Below are positions 16,469 to 25,595 of a DNA stretch of 64,000 bases, one piece after another. The translations under genes were made by a program, and so were the position numbers. The stretch is from assembly GCF_002925905.1 (NCBI RefSeq), contig NZ_PRDB01000024.1, positions 1-64,000 of the forward strand, written 5' to 3'. Position 1 is the stretch's first letter. Every line of letters begins with the position of its first letter. This stretch comes from Klebsiella michiganensis (GTDB lineage: Bacteria; Pseudomonadota; Gammaproteobacteria; Enterobacterales; Enterobacteriaceae). The notes below the pieces were generated by a model. It was not told the DNA's origin. It worked only from the letters and a program-made list of their open reading frames with translations, and searched no databases.

Positions 16469-19400
16469 TTAAATGTTGTAGTACAGCCAGATATCCGCCA
16501 GCGTCGTTGCCACAAAACTGATGTCCTGCAGCGACTGGCCCGCAGATGTTGTCCCGTCAAAATTATAAAAACGCAGTGGGAACCCAGGGCGCGGTCCGTA
16601 CTGGGTTTTCATTACATCGACCAGAGCTGACGTCAGATTTAATGCCGACGGACGTTCCGACAGAATCAGCGGCATCATCGCGAACGAAATGGTGTTCGCA
16701 CTCCCCCTGCGACTCTCTGAAATGCAGTAATCAATTTCATTAAACCCGCCACCTCCCGTTGCGGCCTGCAGCGCCAGATTCACACAATCAAATTTCGGCA
16801 CTCTCCCCAGCAGCCTGCACGCGATAACATAGTTATTCGCTGCAAACAGCTGGTAGTGCAGATACCTGCCGGTTGATGGGCGTTCTGACGGACCGTCCGT
16901 GATAATGCCCTCAGCCTTCATGAATCCATCGCGATTAGTCAGCAGTGCTTCAATGCCGTTAAACGCAGACAGATACGAGCCGTCAGTATCCAGACCGGCA
17001 TGGATGGCCAGCGCAAAAACGCGCAGCGCCGTTGCGTTACTGTTGGACGGCCCGGAATTTTTTTGCCGCCCGTCAACCGGGACTCCGCCATACGTCTGGT
17101 AATGGGCAAGGATGGCGTCGGCGTAGCTTTTAATGGCGGCTTTCAGCTCTGTAACCTTAGCTGTGCCACCTGCCGAAACGGAAAGGTCATACAGGTACTG
17201 CCAGACCGGGACGACAAGCCGGGACGAAAACTGCATCGGCAGTGAGCCACTGGTCCACAGCGGGCCAACCTCCGTCATGGTTCCCCATCGGGCTGTCATG
17301 TAAGCCTTAAAAGCAAAGTAAACTGCATCCAGGGTGCTTTTCCCGGTTTTTACCAGCTTCATTACCTCCCAGGTGTATGAGTGGAACAGTTTGGTGGTAC
17401 TGGTTCCCCCGCCGTACGGCGTGGCGGCGGCACTGTTAAACCATTCCATTGTCCCCGAGACGTGGCAAACTATCCAGTCCATGACATCGCGACGCCTGAC
17501 AGCCGGAAACCCGCACTCTCCAATGAACCCGGCAGGCAGGTTCTGCGTCAGGTTGACAATTTCACGCGCGGTTGTCCCGGATGCGGCACTCGTCACCGAA
17601 GTTTCCATATCGATCCAGAACTCATGGGACCAGGTCCAGTTTTTCGGCACAGTCCAGCCAGTAAATGATGCATCGCTCACTGAGGTAAACTGCCAGCCCG
17701 CATACATCCGGGTGGTGGTGGGTGACGGCGTCAGGATAATCGCTCTCATCGGTCGGTTCGGACCATATGTTGTGCCGTCACGGTGTGTATCACCGTTTGC
17801 AGAAACCAGTGTTACCGACAGGCGTTTTCCGCTGGTTTCGTCGTCGTGATAAACCGTCATGGCCGCGGCATCATAGGTGTATGCACCGTCGAGAAAGTTG
17901 ATGCGCGATGTGACGCCGTATAACGTGGATGCTGGCAGTTCTACGGTGCTGGTTGTCATGACGTAGATCCGGCATTTACCGCCGCTGAACAGGCGAACCC
18001 GGACAAGTGAACGCAATGCCTCATCGGGTACGGAACCCTCCCCCATATTCACTGTGGTAATTTCCACTTCGGTGAATACCGGCCCGCTGCTGACCAGTCT
18101 TATGCGAGGGCGCAGGCTGATCAGCGGTTCACTGACTGTGCTGCCGGATGCGTAGGCAAAATGCAGCTCATGAGCAATATTATGCCGCGTTCCTGACGGG
18201 TCCGTTACTGCTGTCAGCAAAAATGCCTGTGAGGCGTTAAATTCCCAGACATACCCCCCAACGCTGATAGTGTAGCCATTCGCGGAAGGTACCAGGCCTG
18301 GATAGTATCCGCTGCGGATGCTCTTCCGATACGCACGGACTTCATAAAATTTCTGTGCGCCTGCGGCGATACTGTCCCGAATGAAGATCGAGCCTGACGC
18401 CAGGGATTTATCCTGGTGGCGACCACGATTAATCCCGGTGCGAATATTGGGGTGAAACTCATCAGCAAACTGACACTCAAATACGTTTCCATCCATATCC
18501 ATGACGTCCAGAGCATTTGTATCAGGAACGGCCCCTGCCGGGAAACTGACTTTTAGCTGAACCGGCATATTCGTCATATCCACGGAAGTGGCGTTCATGA
18601 CATCAGCGCCAAGTCGGATGAAATCGCCCCGCAGAGCATCAGGTAAAGATTGCCTGTAGCAGACATCGATGCTGCCGCTCAGCGCATAGCGTTTACCGCT
18701 GTAGGTGAACGCAGGGGCATCCAGCGTGTAATCCCCTGCATCAAGACTGAAACTGAAGAAGTCCTGATAGCCCCGGTACGTTTTCAGCGTCCCGGTGTAG
18801 GCCATAAAGAGGCACTCATCTGCATACTCAACCAGCCAGTCTCTGACAGAATCGTCAATGTCCGTGGCGGAAACACCGTACCCCGCCGCAGCCAGGTCCG
18901 TGAGCATAACGGAAAACTGAATGGTATTGGCGACTGTAGATGCGGAGACGGCCGTCTGGGTCGTGGTCGATCCGTTAACTGTTGCAACCGGCACAAAAAG
19001 ACCGGACGTGTCCATGACACGAAAATCACTCAGATCAACTTCCAGCCCAAAACCTGCGGGCAGCACATACCGCACCCGGACAAGAGACGAACTTAACTCA
19101 GCGCGGGAATGGAATGTGAGGTCATCCAGTGTGAACGGGCGAAATTTAGACGTGATCGTACCGTTTTCAAGTCGGCTTGACCCGCCCGGCCAGTAAAGCC
19201 GGGCTACAGTGATCCCGGCCTTGCTGATCGTGGTTGTATGAACTGCGCCTGTTGCGTCAAGCTGAGATGCCTGAGCCCCGATGGTCACCATCCCCGGCTC
19301 CGGAAGCGAAAACCCGCCAGAGGCCAGAGCAAGCGTGGTCGCCCTGACGGTATTTTGCTCACGTATTCTCTGTGATGCGGTGCGGGATATCGCCGCCAGA

Positions 19401-20701
19401 TTGACCTTGGGAATGTCCGGCGCACTGTATGCCGATGCGGAAATAGTGACATTCGCTCCGGCAATAACTGTGGCAGCACCGGCTGGCACGACAGCAAAGT
19501 TAATGGCGGCGCGAGCGGCGACGGAGGTGACTTTGTACCAGAAAAAGAGATTATCCAGCCCGCTCAGATATCGCTGAACTCCCTCTTTTGTCAGTTCATA
19601 CCCGGCCGCCGTAATATCTGCGTTTGGAATGACAAGTTGAATGCCGCCGGCGCTGTGTGACGACACTGATTTTGCTGTCGCGAACGGCGCAGCAAACTGC
19701 GTGACGGCAGCCCACATGCCTGTTTTGTCAAACACGTTGGCCTGGTATACATTCAGCTCCTGAGACGACAAATCCAGCTTCAGAACAGCACGGACAACGC
19801 CGGACTCGGCGATAAAGTCAGAAACCGGCAGCCCAAAGAAATCCCGTTGAACATAGTGTGTTGTCAGTATGCCTGATGACAATGATTCTCCGGGTAACAG
19901 CAACAGATCGAGTGCAGTGCTGCCGGAAAAATCCTTTACAGTCACATGCTGCGGATTGGATGTATCAGCATTTACTACTGAATCAAAGATTATGAGCCCG
20001 GAATTATCCAGAGAAAGCCCGGATTCGCCGGTTGAATTAATGGTGATCTTCGAGCGCTGGTAAACGCTGCGCAACGATTCAGCCAAATCATTAGCGCTGG
20101 CCATGACGCGGCTGACGTTATCCTCATCCCCTTCAAGATTGTTTTGCACAAGTTCCCGCAAGATGGACAGAGAATCCGCTGATGACAGGCTCCGCCCGGT
20201 GGCTACCAGCGTACCGCCGTTATTGATGTACTCATCTGCCAGTGTTTCATCTGCAGTGTTCATTACCCAGCATCTGGAGCCATCGAGGATAGTTCCTGCC
20301 TCTACATTATTTTGGGCTACAGATAACGATGGAAATTCCCTGACGCTGTGAGTTATAGCCCCGCGTCCAAGGAGTGCCGTAAAGGGGGTAGCCGATCCTG
20401 AGTCATTCAGATAATAAATATACGCAAGTTCATCGCTCAAATTCTGAGCGACTCGAAACATTTTCCCGGTTGGGGTGTTCGCCAGCCCACTAATTGTTCC
20501 ATCAGGGTCTGATTCTGATTTAAAAAAAGTATACTCACGGTAATCTGACATGCTCTCGATTAGCATTTTCAGGAACTGCGTGCGGTCAGCCAGCTGCTTT
20601 GCCTGAATATTGGCAACGCCGCCGGTTCCTCCTTCAACCCTATCCGCGCGGGAGACTTGATAGATAAAATCAGCCCAACTGATTGCTTCTGAAATATTCA
20701 T
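16469..20701 (-). CDS. Large tail spike, putative polysaccharide depolymerase
   Basis: The 1410-residue protein starts at 20701, with a start codon one base after the TAA of gene I. Residues 1-50 form a myophage fibre-anchor-like segment (GGVANIQAKQLADRTQFLKM). Two similar beta-rich modules lie at about 301-395 and 541-638. Residues 650-1000 are further beta-rich sequence. Residues 1060-1410 look alpha-helical, with many aromatics, and resemble the toroid of polysaccharide lyases or glycosidases (YDLSVSAGG, YHYQLFAANNYVIA-like segments). I infer a receptor-binding enzyme acting on capsule or O-antigen, common in phages of capsulated Klebsiella, but no catalytic residues can be assigned. A start at 20812 inside gene I is rejected because the anchor begins at 20701. 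Confidence 0.8.
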   Translation of the reverse strand: MNISEAISWADFIYQVSRADRVEGGTGGVANIQAKQLADRTQFLKMLIESMSDYREYTFFKSESDPDGTISGLANTPTGKMFRVAQNLSDELAYIYYLNDSGSATPFTALLGRGAITHSVREFPSLSVAQNNVEAGTILDGSRCWVMNTADETLADEYINNGGTLVATGRSLSSADSLSILRELVQNNLEGDEDNVSRVMASANDLAESLRSVYQRSKITINSTGESGLSLDNSGLIIFDSVVNADTSNPQHVTVKDFSGSTALDLLLLPGESLSSGILTTHYVQRDFFGLPVSDFIAESGVVRAVLKLDLSSQELNVYQANVFDKTGMWAAVTQFAAPFATAKSVSSHSAGGIQLVIPNADITAAGYELTKEGVQRYLSGLDNLFFWYKVTSVAARAAINFAVVPAGAATVIAGANVTISASAYSAPDIPKVNLAAISRTASQRIREQNTVRATTLALASGGFSLPEPGMVTIGAQASQLDATGAVHTTTISKAGITVARLYWPGGSSRLENGTITSKFRPFTLDDLTFHSRAELSSSLVRVRYVLPAGFGLEVDLSDFRVMDTSGLFVPVATVNGSTTTQTAVSASTVANTIQFSVMLTDLAAAGYGVSATDIDDSVRDWLVEYADECLFMAYTGTLKTYRGYQDFFSFSLDAGDYTLDAPAFTYSGKRYALSGSIDVCYRQSLPDALRGDFIRLGADVMNATSVDMTNMPVQLKVSFPAGAVPDTNALDVMDMDGNVFECQFADEFHPNIRTGINRGRHQDKSLASGSIFIRDSIAAGAQKFYEVRAYRKSIRSGYYPGLVPSANGYTISVGGYVWEFNASQAFLLTAVTDPSGTRHNIAHELHFAYASGSTVSEPLISLRPRIRLVSSGPVFTEVEITTVNMGEGSVPDEALRSLVRVRLFSGGKCRIYVMTTSTVELPASTLYGVTSRINFLDGAYTYDAAAMTVYHDDETSGKRLSVTLVSANGDTHRDGTTYGPNRPMRAIILTPSPTTTRMYAGWQFTSVSDASFTGWTVPKNWTWSHEFWIDMETSVTSAASGTTAREIVNLTQNLPAGFIGECGFPAVRRRDVMDWIVCHVSGTMEWFNSAAATPYGGGTSTTKLFHSYTWEVMKLVKTGKSTLDAVYFAFKAYMTARWGTMTEVGPLWTSGSLPMQFSSRLVVPVWQYLYDLSVSAGGTAKVTELKAAIKSYADAILAHYQTYGGVPVDGRQKNSGPSNSNATALRVFALAIHAGLDTDGSYLSAFNGIEALLTNRDGFMKAEGIITDGPSERPSTGRYLHYQLFAANNYVIACRLLGRVPKFDCVNLALQAATGGGGFNEIDYCISESRRGSANTISFAMMPLILSERPSALNLTSALVDVMKTQYGPRPGFPLRFYNFDGTTSAGQSLQDISFVATTLADIWLYYNI

Positions 20702-20702
20702 A

Positions 20703-21305
20703 TTACTTTCCTGAAAAATACACGCTGCCGAAGAAATACTGCTGTGCGTCATAGTGAATGCTGTCGTCAGGTTTATATCCCGGCGGATAAACGCTGATAA
20801 CGTCACCATCAAATAAGGCCAGTCCCGTCCAGATATCCCCGCTGGAGCTGGTCGATATGGTCATTCGGGATAAATGTCTGCTGACCGGTTTTGCATCGCC
20901 GATCAATCGGTTGAGTTCGTCCAGTGTTTTTGGCGTGATGCCAACATCATTCACGTCCACCTCAAGCCTGAATGTTCCAGGCTCGTCGCCGACGTCGAAC
21001 CACTCCGCAAACGTGGCGGAAAACCCCATATCCTCTATCACCCGACGCACAGCGGCGCGAGTGCCTTTACGGCGATGCAGCCAGTAGGACTGCTGAATAG
21101 CTGCCACTTTTTTAGCGGCGGGCCAGCTTTTGTCCCACCGGTCCACGGACAGAGCCCAGGCCAGATAGGGTAGTAAATCGACCGGGCAGGCGGTCGGCGT
21201 CCACAGCGTGCGAAGCGCCACCGTAATAGCCGACAGTCTGGCCGATGCGCTCTCGGCACTGCGCATCCATGCCGTTGAAGAGGGCGGGAGAAGTGAGCTA
21301 TTCAT
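20703..21305 (-). CDS. I: gpI-like baseplate protein
   Basis: The 200-residue homologue of P2 gpI (176) is a baseplate wedge component to which the fibres attach. Features are the N-terminal SSLLPPSSTAWMRSAESASA, CPVDLLPYLAWALSVDRWD and GFSATFAEWFDVGDEPGTF. It overlaps the end of J by eight bases and is followed at once by the spike gene. The C-terminal extension (SVYPPGYKPDDSIHYDAQQ) is probably adapted to the unusual spike. Confidence 0.93.
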   Translation of the reverse strand: MNSSLLPPSSTAWMRSAESASARLSAITVALRTLWTPTACPVDLLPYLAWALSVDRWDKSWPAAKKVAAIQQSYWLHRRKGTRAAVRRVIEDMGFSATFAEWFDVGDEPGTFRLEVDVNDVGITPKTLDELNRLIGDAKPVSRHLSRMTISTSSSGDIWTGLALFDGDVISVYPPGYKPDDSIHYDAQQYFFGSVYFSGK

Positions 21306-22197
21306 CTGTCCCGCCGTTGTCCACGGTGTAACCGGTATTGCGCGCGGCCTGGGTGTTATCGATCTGCAGATCAGCGGCGGGCGTATTGATCACGACGCGC
21401 TGTACCCCCTGAACGTGCAGGGCCGCCGAGATAGCAGAACGCACAATATCGCGACCAATTTTCTTATCGTTATCCGCAAGAAACACCTGAAGTGATGCCA
21501 TTGCCGCGTTAATAATCGGCTCCGACTCCGGGCCGGGATAGAGGTACAGCGTGGCGTCAATCTCGTACCCGACAATCTCCGCGCTTTGCACCGTCACCCT
21601 GTCCCCCAGGGGGCGCACTTCCTCGTCGTTGACGGCGGCGGCAACGGCGGCCAGCAGTTCCGCCGACGCGGTGCCATCCCCTTCAGTGGACAATACTGCC
21701 ACCACCACTTCAGCCGGTGACGGGCTGGTTGCTCGCGCGTCAGAGACCTGGCCGCTGGCGCTGCGCGCAAAATACTCATACGCTGCTGACGGCCCGGCAA
21801 CGCTCATCCCCTCAAACGCGGCCTGCGCGCGCAGGCGCAGCGCTTCATCGCTTTCCGTTACTGCGTCGGTGGTGTCGGTTGCCGCCGTGATGGTGAGGCG
21901 TTCCGTGTCCAGATTAGCCGCGATATTATCCAGATCGTCGCCAGTCGCATGACTGAGCATGCAGGCGGCCGCACCCTCGTTGATACGCTGGCGTAGCAGT
22001 AGCTCACGGTACGCCATCGCCTGGGCGATGATGTTCAGCGGCTCTGATTCCAGACCCAGCGCAGCGGCAACGGCTGACTGCTCGTCTTCCGGAAATGCCG
22101 CCACCATGACCGCCTTGACAGCGACGAGAATCGTCTCGTAATCGAGCTCTTCGATAATGGTCGGCGATGGAAGTTGGGACAGGTCAATTGTCGGCAT
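21298..22197 (-). CDS. J: gpJ-like baseplate assembly protein
   Basis: The 299-residue homologue of P2 gpJ (302) begins MPTIDLSQLPSPTIIEELDY and contains LRQRINEGAAACMLSHATGDDLDNIAA, the conserved gpJ core, then GYEIDATLYLYPGPE. It is a wedge protein of the contractile-tail baseplate. It overlaps W by 14 bases and I by 8, part of the coupled V-W-J-I run. Confidence 0.95.
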   Translation of the reverse strand: MPTIDLSQLPSPTIIEELDYETILVAVKAVMVAAFPEDEQSAVAAALGLESEPLNIIAQAMAYRELLLRQRINEGAAACMLSHATGDDLDNIAANLDTERLTITAATDTTDAVTESDEALRLRAQAAFEGMSVAGPSAAYEYFARSASGQVSDARATSPSPAEVVVAVLSTEGDGTASAELLAAVAAAVNDEEVRPLGDRVTVQSAEIVGYEIDATLYLYPGPESEPIINAAMASLQVFLADNDKKIGRDIVRSAISAALHVQGVQRVVINTPAADLQIDNTQAARNTGYTVDNGGTDE

Positions 22198-22552
22198 CGG
22201 TACTACTCCTCAATGACACCGCGCGGGTGCTTTTTTCCATCGTCTCGGTCAGCATCCCGGACATCTCAGCAGTCACCGCGCCACTGGCGGAGTACGTCAC
22301 ATTGATGGTGTCCAGTACAATCCGCGGCTCCCACGCCGCCAGCGCTATCACCGCCGCGCTCATCAGTTGCAGGCGGGTGACGTCGTTTTGTGGGCTGTCG
22401 ATAAGATCAGGGCACAACGAGCCGTAGTTACGGCGCATCAGACGACTGCCGACCGGCGTCAGCAGAATGTCGTTAACCGACTGCCACACATGATCTTCAT
22501 CAGTCAGGGTGCCGGTGCCGGCAGCGTTCATACCGCGATAGCGTTCTGTCAT
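22184..22552 (-). CDS. W: gpW-like baseplate wedge protein (gp25 family)
   Basis: The 122-residue protein (P2 W 115) has DILLTPVGSRLMRRNYGS, the lysozyme-like gp25 wedge core, and PRIVLDTINVTYSASG. Its ATG overlaps the V stop (ATGA), so it is translationally coupled. Confidence 0.95.
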   Translation of the reverse strand: MTERYRGMNAAGTGTLTDEDHVWQSVNDILLTPVGSRLMRRNYGSLCPDLIDSPQNDVTRLQLMSAAVIALAAWEPRIVLDTINVTYSASGAVTAEMSGMLTETMEKSTRAVSLRSSTDADN

Positions 22553-23133
22553 TTTGTGCCCACCGTCCAGTCGCCGCCGCGCTCAACCTCGCCGTGATTG
22601 TGGTCATCCACCTGCACGCCGTTAGACCTGAACGCCCCGCCGGTGTGATTGAAATTGCCGCGCATCTCCCCGCCCTCGGAAATATCAAGATTTTTCGCAC
22701 GCAACAGGTTGGTACAGTCCACCTCCGGCGTGTCCAGCGTGATTTTGACTGACGCCTCAACCACGGCAGATTTAATCCCCTTCACCTGCAATGCGCCCGC
22801 CTCCGCGTCATAGCGAAACTTCGCCCCGTCAGGTGCGGTCACCACCATCTCATTGCGCGATGCGCCAGGGGCCGGATTGTCGTCGCTGTACAGGCTGCCG
22901 CCGATAAAGGCAACGTCGGTCTTGCCGCCCAGACACAGGAACCAGACCTGCTCGCCAATAGATGGCGGTACCCAGACCTTAAACGCACCGGCGCGCTGCG
23001 CTGTCCAGCGCAGCCAGGTAGTCTCCAGCCCGCCGCTTTGCACGCGAACGCGCGCGTTTTTCTCGTCGATCTCCGTCACCGTGCCGGTGCGGGCGATGTT
23101 CTCCAGCAGGCGAAGCAGTTCGGCGAACTCCAT
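22549..23133 (-). CDS. V: gpV-like baseplate spike
   Basis: The 194-residue homologue of P2 gpV (211), the membrane-puncturing central spike. An OB-fold lies at about residues 15-85 (ARTGTVTEIDEKNARVRVQS, GEQVWFLCLGG), followed by a beta-helical stem (IKSAVVEASVKITLDTPEV). The C-terminus has the HxH iron-binding apex pattern in VDDHNHGEVERGG. It starts directly at the S stop. Confidence 0.95.
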   Translation of the reverse strand: MEFAELLRLLENIARTGTVTEIDEKNARVRVQSGGLETTWLRWTAQRAGAFKVWVPPSIGEQVWFLCLGGKTDVAFIGGSLYSDDNPAPGASRNEMVVTAPDGAKFRYDAEAGALQVKGIKSAVVEASVKITLDTPEVDCTNLLRAKNLDISEGGEMRGNFNHTGGAFRSNGVQVDDHNHGEVERGGDWTVGTK

Positions 23134-23771
23134 CAGCGCCCCCCTAGCGAGTTGATCACGTGACGGAAAATGGCTGTTCGATCGGCTTTACTCAGGCCCA
23201 GCAGCTCACGGCGTGGATAGTCCGCCATCGCGCCGCTGTCATTAATCCGATCGCGTAGCCCTTCCTGATGCGCCCTGGCGATACGGGCAGCTACGCCGGA
23301 GTAACCCACCTCAACACCATCGGCGGTGGCGCGAGCCTTCAGGAATTTCGCGGTACGCAGACGACGAAACATCGGCTCGGCGGTAGTGGTATTGCGGCGC
23401 GTCTCGCTCAGGTTGATATCGAGATAGCGCTCAATGTCCTCGCGATAGAATGACCGCTGCGCCCCGCGCTCCACGTCAAAGCCGCTTAATATGCGCCCTC
23501 GCTTGCTGCGGGTTGTGCGCCAGTTGCGCAGGTTTCTTTCCTGTCCCTGCCACATAAATTTAATGCCCGCGCGCGCACGCAGCACCTTGCGGCGACGGCC
23601 TTCATATTTCGTGCCATCCGGATCTTCCTGCTTGCCGATGCGCCGGCTCTGGCTCTGGCGCAGCATCGTGGCCATCCCTCTGGCCATGCGCAGGCGGCCT
23701 TGTACGGACGCCCCCTCCAGAATGGCCGCAAACACCTCATCCAGCTGATGAAATGACGGATCGTTACTCAT
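23133..23771 (-). CDS. S: gpS-like tail completion / virion morphogenesis protein
   Basis: The 212-residue protein resembles the longer gpS form (phage virion morphogenesis family; P2 S is 150). It has a basic middle region (YEGRRRKVLRARAGIKFMWQ) and the conserved end YPRRELLGLSKADR. It overlaps R by four bases and V by one. I found no Ogr-type dyad inside it, although P2 has a V promoter in this area. Confidence 0.92.
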   Translation of the reverse strand: MSNDPSFHQLDEVFAAILEGASVQGRLRMARGMATMLRQSQSRRIGKQEDPDGTKYEGRRRKVLRARAGIKFMWQGQERNLRNWRTTRSKRGRILSGFDVERGAQRSFYREDIERYLDINLSETRRNTTTAEPMFRRLRTAKFLKARATADGVEVGYSGVAARIARAHQEGLRDRINDSGAMADYPRRELLGLSKADRTAIFRHVINSLGGR

Positions 23772-24229
23772 ACCAGCGCGCCTCCGGACTCCGGATCAAA
23801 GACCGTCTCCCACTCGCCACCGTTGAAGCGCGGGCGGGACTCGGCGAGGTGCTCCGCCCTCGGCGTGCCGAATGCGTCATTTGTCACTATGACGCGCTCC
23901 CAGACCGGCACCTTAAACAGAATGTCGGCGACGTCGTCATTGACGATATCGGCGTCAAACTCCACCTTGCGGTTATTGTCGGGATTCAGCAGCAGGTCTG
24001 GCTGCTGCTGCCAGACCCACGCCAGCAGCGGCAGCATCAGATCATCGATCTGGCCGGGGAAATCCATCGCCAGCACCTGAATGGTGTAGTGGTACATGAA
24101 CGACGCTTCTCCGGTCGCTTCGATCTGAATGTGACCTTTCTCCACCCAGACCGTGATTTGTTCCGGGTTGGCTTTGCACCAGGTGTTACCGGCAATCAGC
24201 GCGGCGCGTAGTAGTTCGGCTTTTTTCAC
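23768..24229 (-). CDS. R: gpR-like tail completion protein
   Basis: The 153-residue homologue of P2 gpR (155) begins MKKAELLRAALIAGNTWCKA and contains DDLMLPLLAWVWQQQPDLL. It is needed to finish tails before head joining. Its ATG overlaps the lysC stop by four bases (ATGA). Confidence 0.93.
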   Translation of the reverse strand: MKKAELLRAALIAGNTWCKANPEQITVWVEKGHIQIEATGEASFMYHYTIQVLAMDFPGQIDDLMLPLLAWVWQQQPDLLLNPDNNRKVEFDADIVNDDVADILFKVPVWERVIVTNDAFGTPRAEHLAESRPRFNGGEWETVFDPESGGALV

Positions 24230-24525
24230 TTTATCCCCCTGGCTATGCGCCGCAATTCCAGTTCACGGATCCCCGCCTTATCGGCGTTGCAGGTATCCAG
24301 CGCGTCAAGTAATGAATCTGTCCAGACAGCCAGCCCGCCCCACGTCATCGGCCTGGCCGGTGGTGGCGGGACGTCAGTTTTTGCCGTCAGGCTTTCGGGT
24401 AAGGGCTCCTGAATAATCAGCGGTGCTGACCTCTTCGGCTCGTTGGTACAGGCTGTCAGCGCCAGCAACAGGCAAAGGAGCAACGGCGCAGCCGTTACCG
24501 GCCAGTGCGGTTTTGATGTTTTCAC
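24226..24525 (-). CDS. lysC: LysC, outer-membrane spanin lipoprotein (Rz1-like)
   Basis: The 99-residue o-spanin is partly nested out of frame in lysB. It has a lipoprotein signal with lipobox LALTAC (cysteine 26) and a proline-rich stretch (TDVPPPPARP) typical of Rz1 proteins. With LysB it bridges the periplasm and fuses the membranes in the last lysis step. It extends about 150 bases beyond the lysB stop. Confidence 0.88.
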   Translation of the reverse strand: MKTSKPHWPVTAAPLLLCLLLALTACTNEPKRSAPLIIQEPLPESLTAKTDVPPPPARPMTWGGLAVWTDSLLDALDTCNADKAGIRELELRRIARGIK

Positions 24526-24769
24526 GTCGGTGCTCTCCCGTTACGGTGCGCTGCTGGTTTAGTTTCTTCAGCCCGGCTTCCACCTGACTGACGTCCTGGC
24601 GTAGCGCCCTGACCTCGGTCAGCAAATCGCCGGTCTGTTTCAGCTGTCCCTTGGTACTGGTCAGCGATTGCTCTGCCTGCTCGCGTTTATGGCTTTGCCA
24701 GGCAAACCCACTGACGGCGGCAATCAGCAGAACAAACATCACGATGGCAAGAATGGCAGTCGCTTTCAT
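24374..24769 (-). CDS. lysB: LysB, inner-membrane spanin (Rz-like)
   Basis: The 131-residue i-spanin has one N-terminal membrane helix (AILAIVMFVLLIAAVSG) followed by a periplasmic coiled coil (residues 25-90, rich in Q, E, K, L). The ATG at 24769 overlaps the lysozyme stop by four bases, and a longer frame to 24805 is unlikely. It is the partner of LysC, whose gene overlaps its 3' part. Confidence 0.9.
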   Translation of the reverse strand: MKATAILAIVMFVLLIAAVSGFAWQSHKREQAEQSLTSTKGQLKQTGDLLTEVRALRQDVSQVEAGLKKLNQQRTVTGEHRRENIKTALAGNGCAVAPLPVAGADSLYQRAEEVSTADYSGALTRKPDGKN

Positions 24770-25317
24770 TTCGCCCCCTTCAGTGCCGGATCTGATAAGC
24801 ACCACGCCTGAAAATCCACCCGCCGGTTAACCAGTCCCTGCGAGCGTTTCCCGGCGGAGTTCACAAAGTCCGTCAGTCGCTCGCAAACGCCCTTCCAGTT
24901 ACCCGCCTGCGCATGGCGCCAGAGGGTGGTTCGCACCTTCTGGCCTTTGCTGTTGGTGTACCAGCCCAGACCGGTGCAGCCGACGTTAAACGTGCCGTCG
25001 GTCATGCTTTCGAAAACCTTCTGCGGTGCGGCGGTGCCGTTAAACTCGCGGTTCGTGCATTTTTCGGCGCGTATCAGATCGTTAACCCAGCGCTCGGCGA
25101 TCTCGCCCTCGGCGTACTGGCGATTTTCTACCTTTGAGGTGGAGCCAATGCCCACCGTCAGCACGCCCGCCGGGCAGTAATACGGGGTCTTGCGACAGTC
25201 CTCATACTTCGCCATTTTCAGCTGTGCTTCCGGGCTGGTTCGCAGCGCCTGCGGCCATAGCGTGGCGGCCAGCGAGATGATCGCGGCGGTTGAGCAGGCA
25301 ATAATGCGTTTTTTCAT
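24766..25317 (-). CDS. K: gpK-like SAR endolysin (GH24 lysozyme)
   Basis: The 183-residue muramidase has an N-terminal weakly hydrophobic helix (ACSTAAIISLAATLWPQAL) of the signal-anchor-release kind, so it can be secreted by the host Sec system without the holin. The catalytic pattern E-8-[D/C]-5-T is met by Glu39, Cys48 and Thr54 in YEDCRKTPYYCPAGVLTVG. The C-terminal GWYTNSKGQKVRTTLW and NRRVDFQAWC segments are family-typical. Many cysteines suggest disulfide control of activity. Confidence 0.92.
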   Translation of the reverse strand: MKKRIIACSTAAIISLAATLWPQALRTSPEAQLKMAKYEDCRKTPYYCPAGVLTVGIGSTSKVENRQYAEGEIAERWVNDLIRAEKCTNREFNGTAAPQKVFESMTDGTFNVGCTGLGWYTNSKGQKVRTTLWRHAQAGNWKGVCERLTDFVNSAGKRSQGLVNRRVDFQAWCLSDPALKGAK

Positions 25318-25595
25318 CGCGGTGCCTCCCGGATGGTGCGGATCAGCTCTTTAACGTCCTGGCGGTTCTCGGTGTCGTCGCGGATGGCGTCGATCAGTTC
25401 GTTCAGCAGCGTGTTGTTGGTCTCCTGAATACGCGCCATCCGGCGGCGGTGCATCTCGCCCAACGCAGCGGCGGCGATACCAATCAGAATGCCGGCGGCG
25501 GTGAGCCAGTCCTTTTGCGTCATGACGCCAACGCCCGTCAGAAACGTTGACCAGGAGTACGTCACGCCATTCCAGATGCGGTTAATCAGGTCCAT
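25314..25595 (-). CDS. Y: gpY-like holin
   Basis: The 93-residue protein has two hydrophobic segments (residues 13-28 and 31-50, GILIGIAAAALGE), then a charged coiled C-terminus (RRRMARIQETNNTLLNELID). It sits directly before the endolysin and overlaps it by four bases, the holin place in P2. It should time lysis by permeabilising the inner membrane. Confidence 0.88.
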   Translation of the reverse strand: MDLINRIWNGVTYSWSTFLTGVGVMTQKDWLTAAGILIGIAAAALGEMHRRRMARIQETNNTLLNELIDAIRDDTENRQDVKELIRTIREAPR

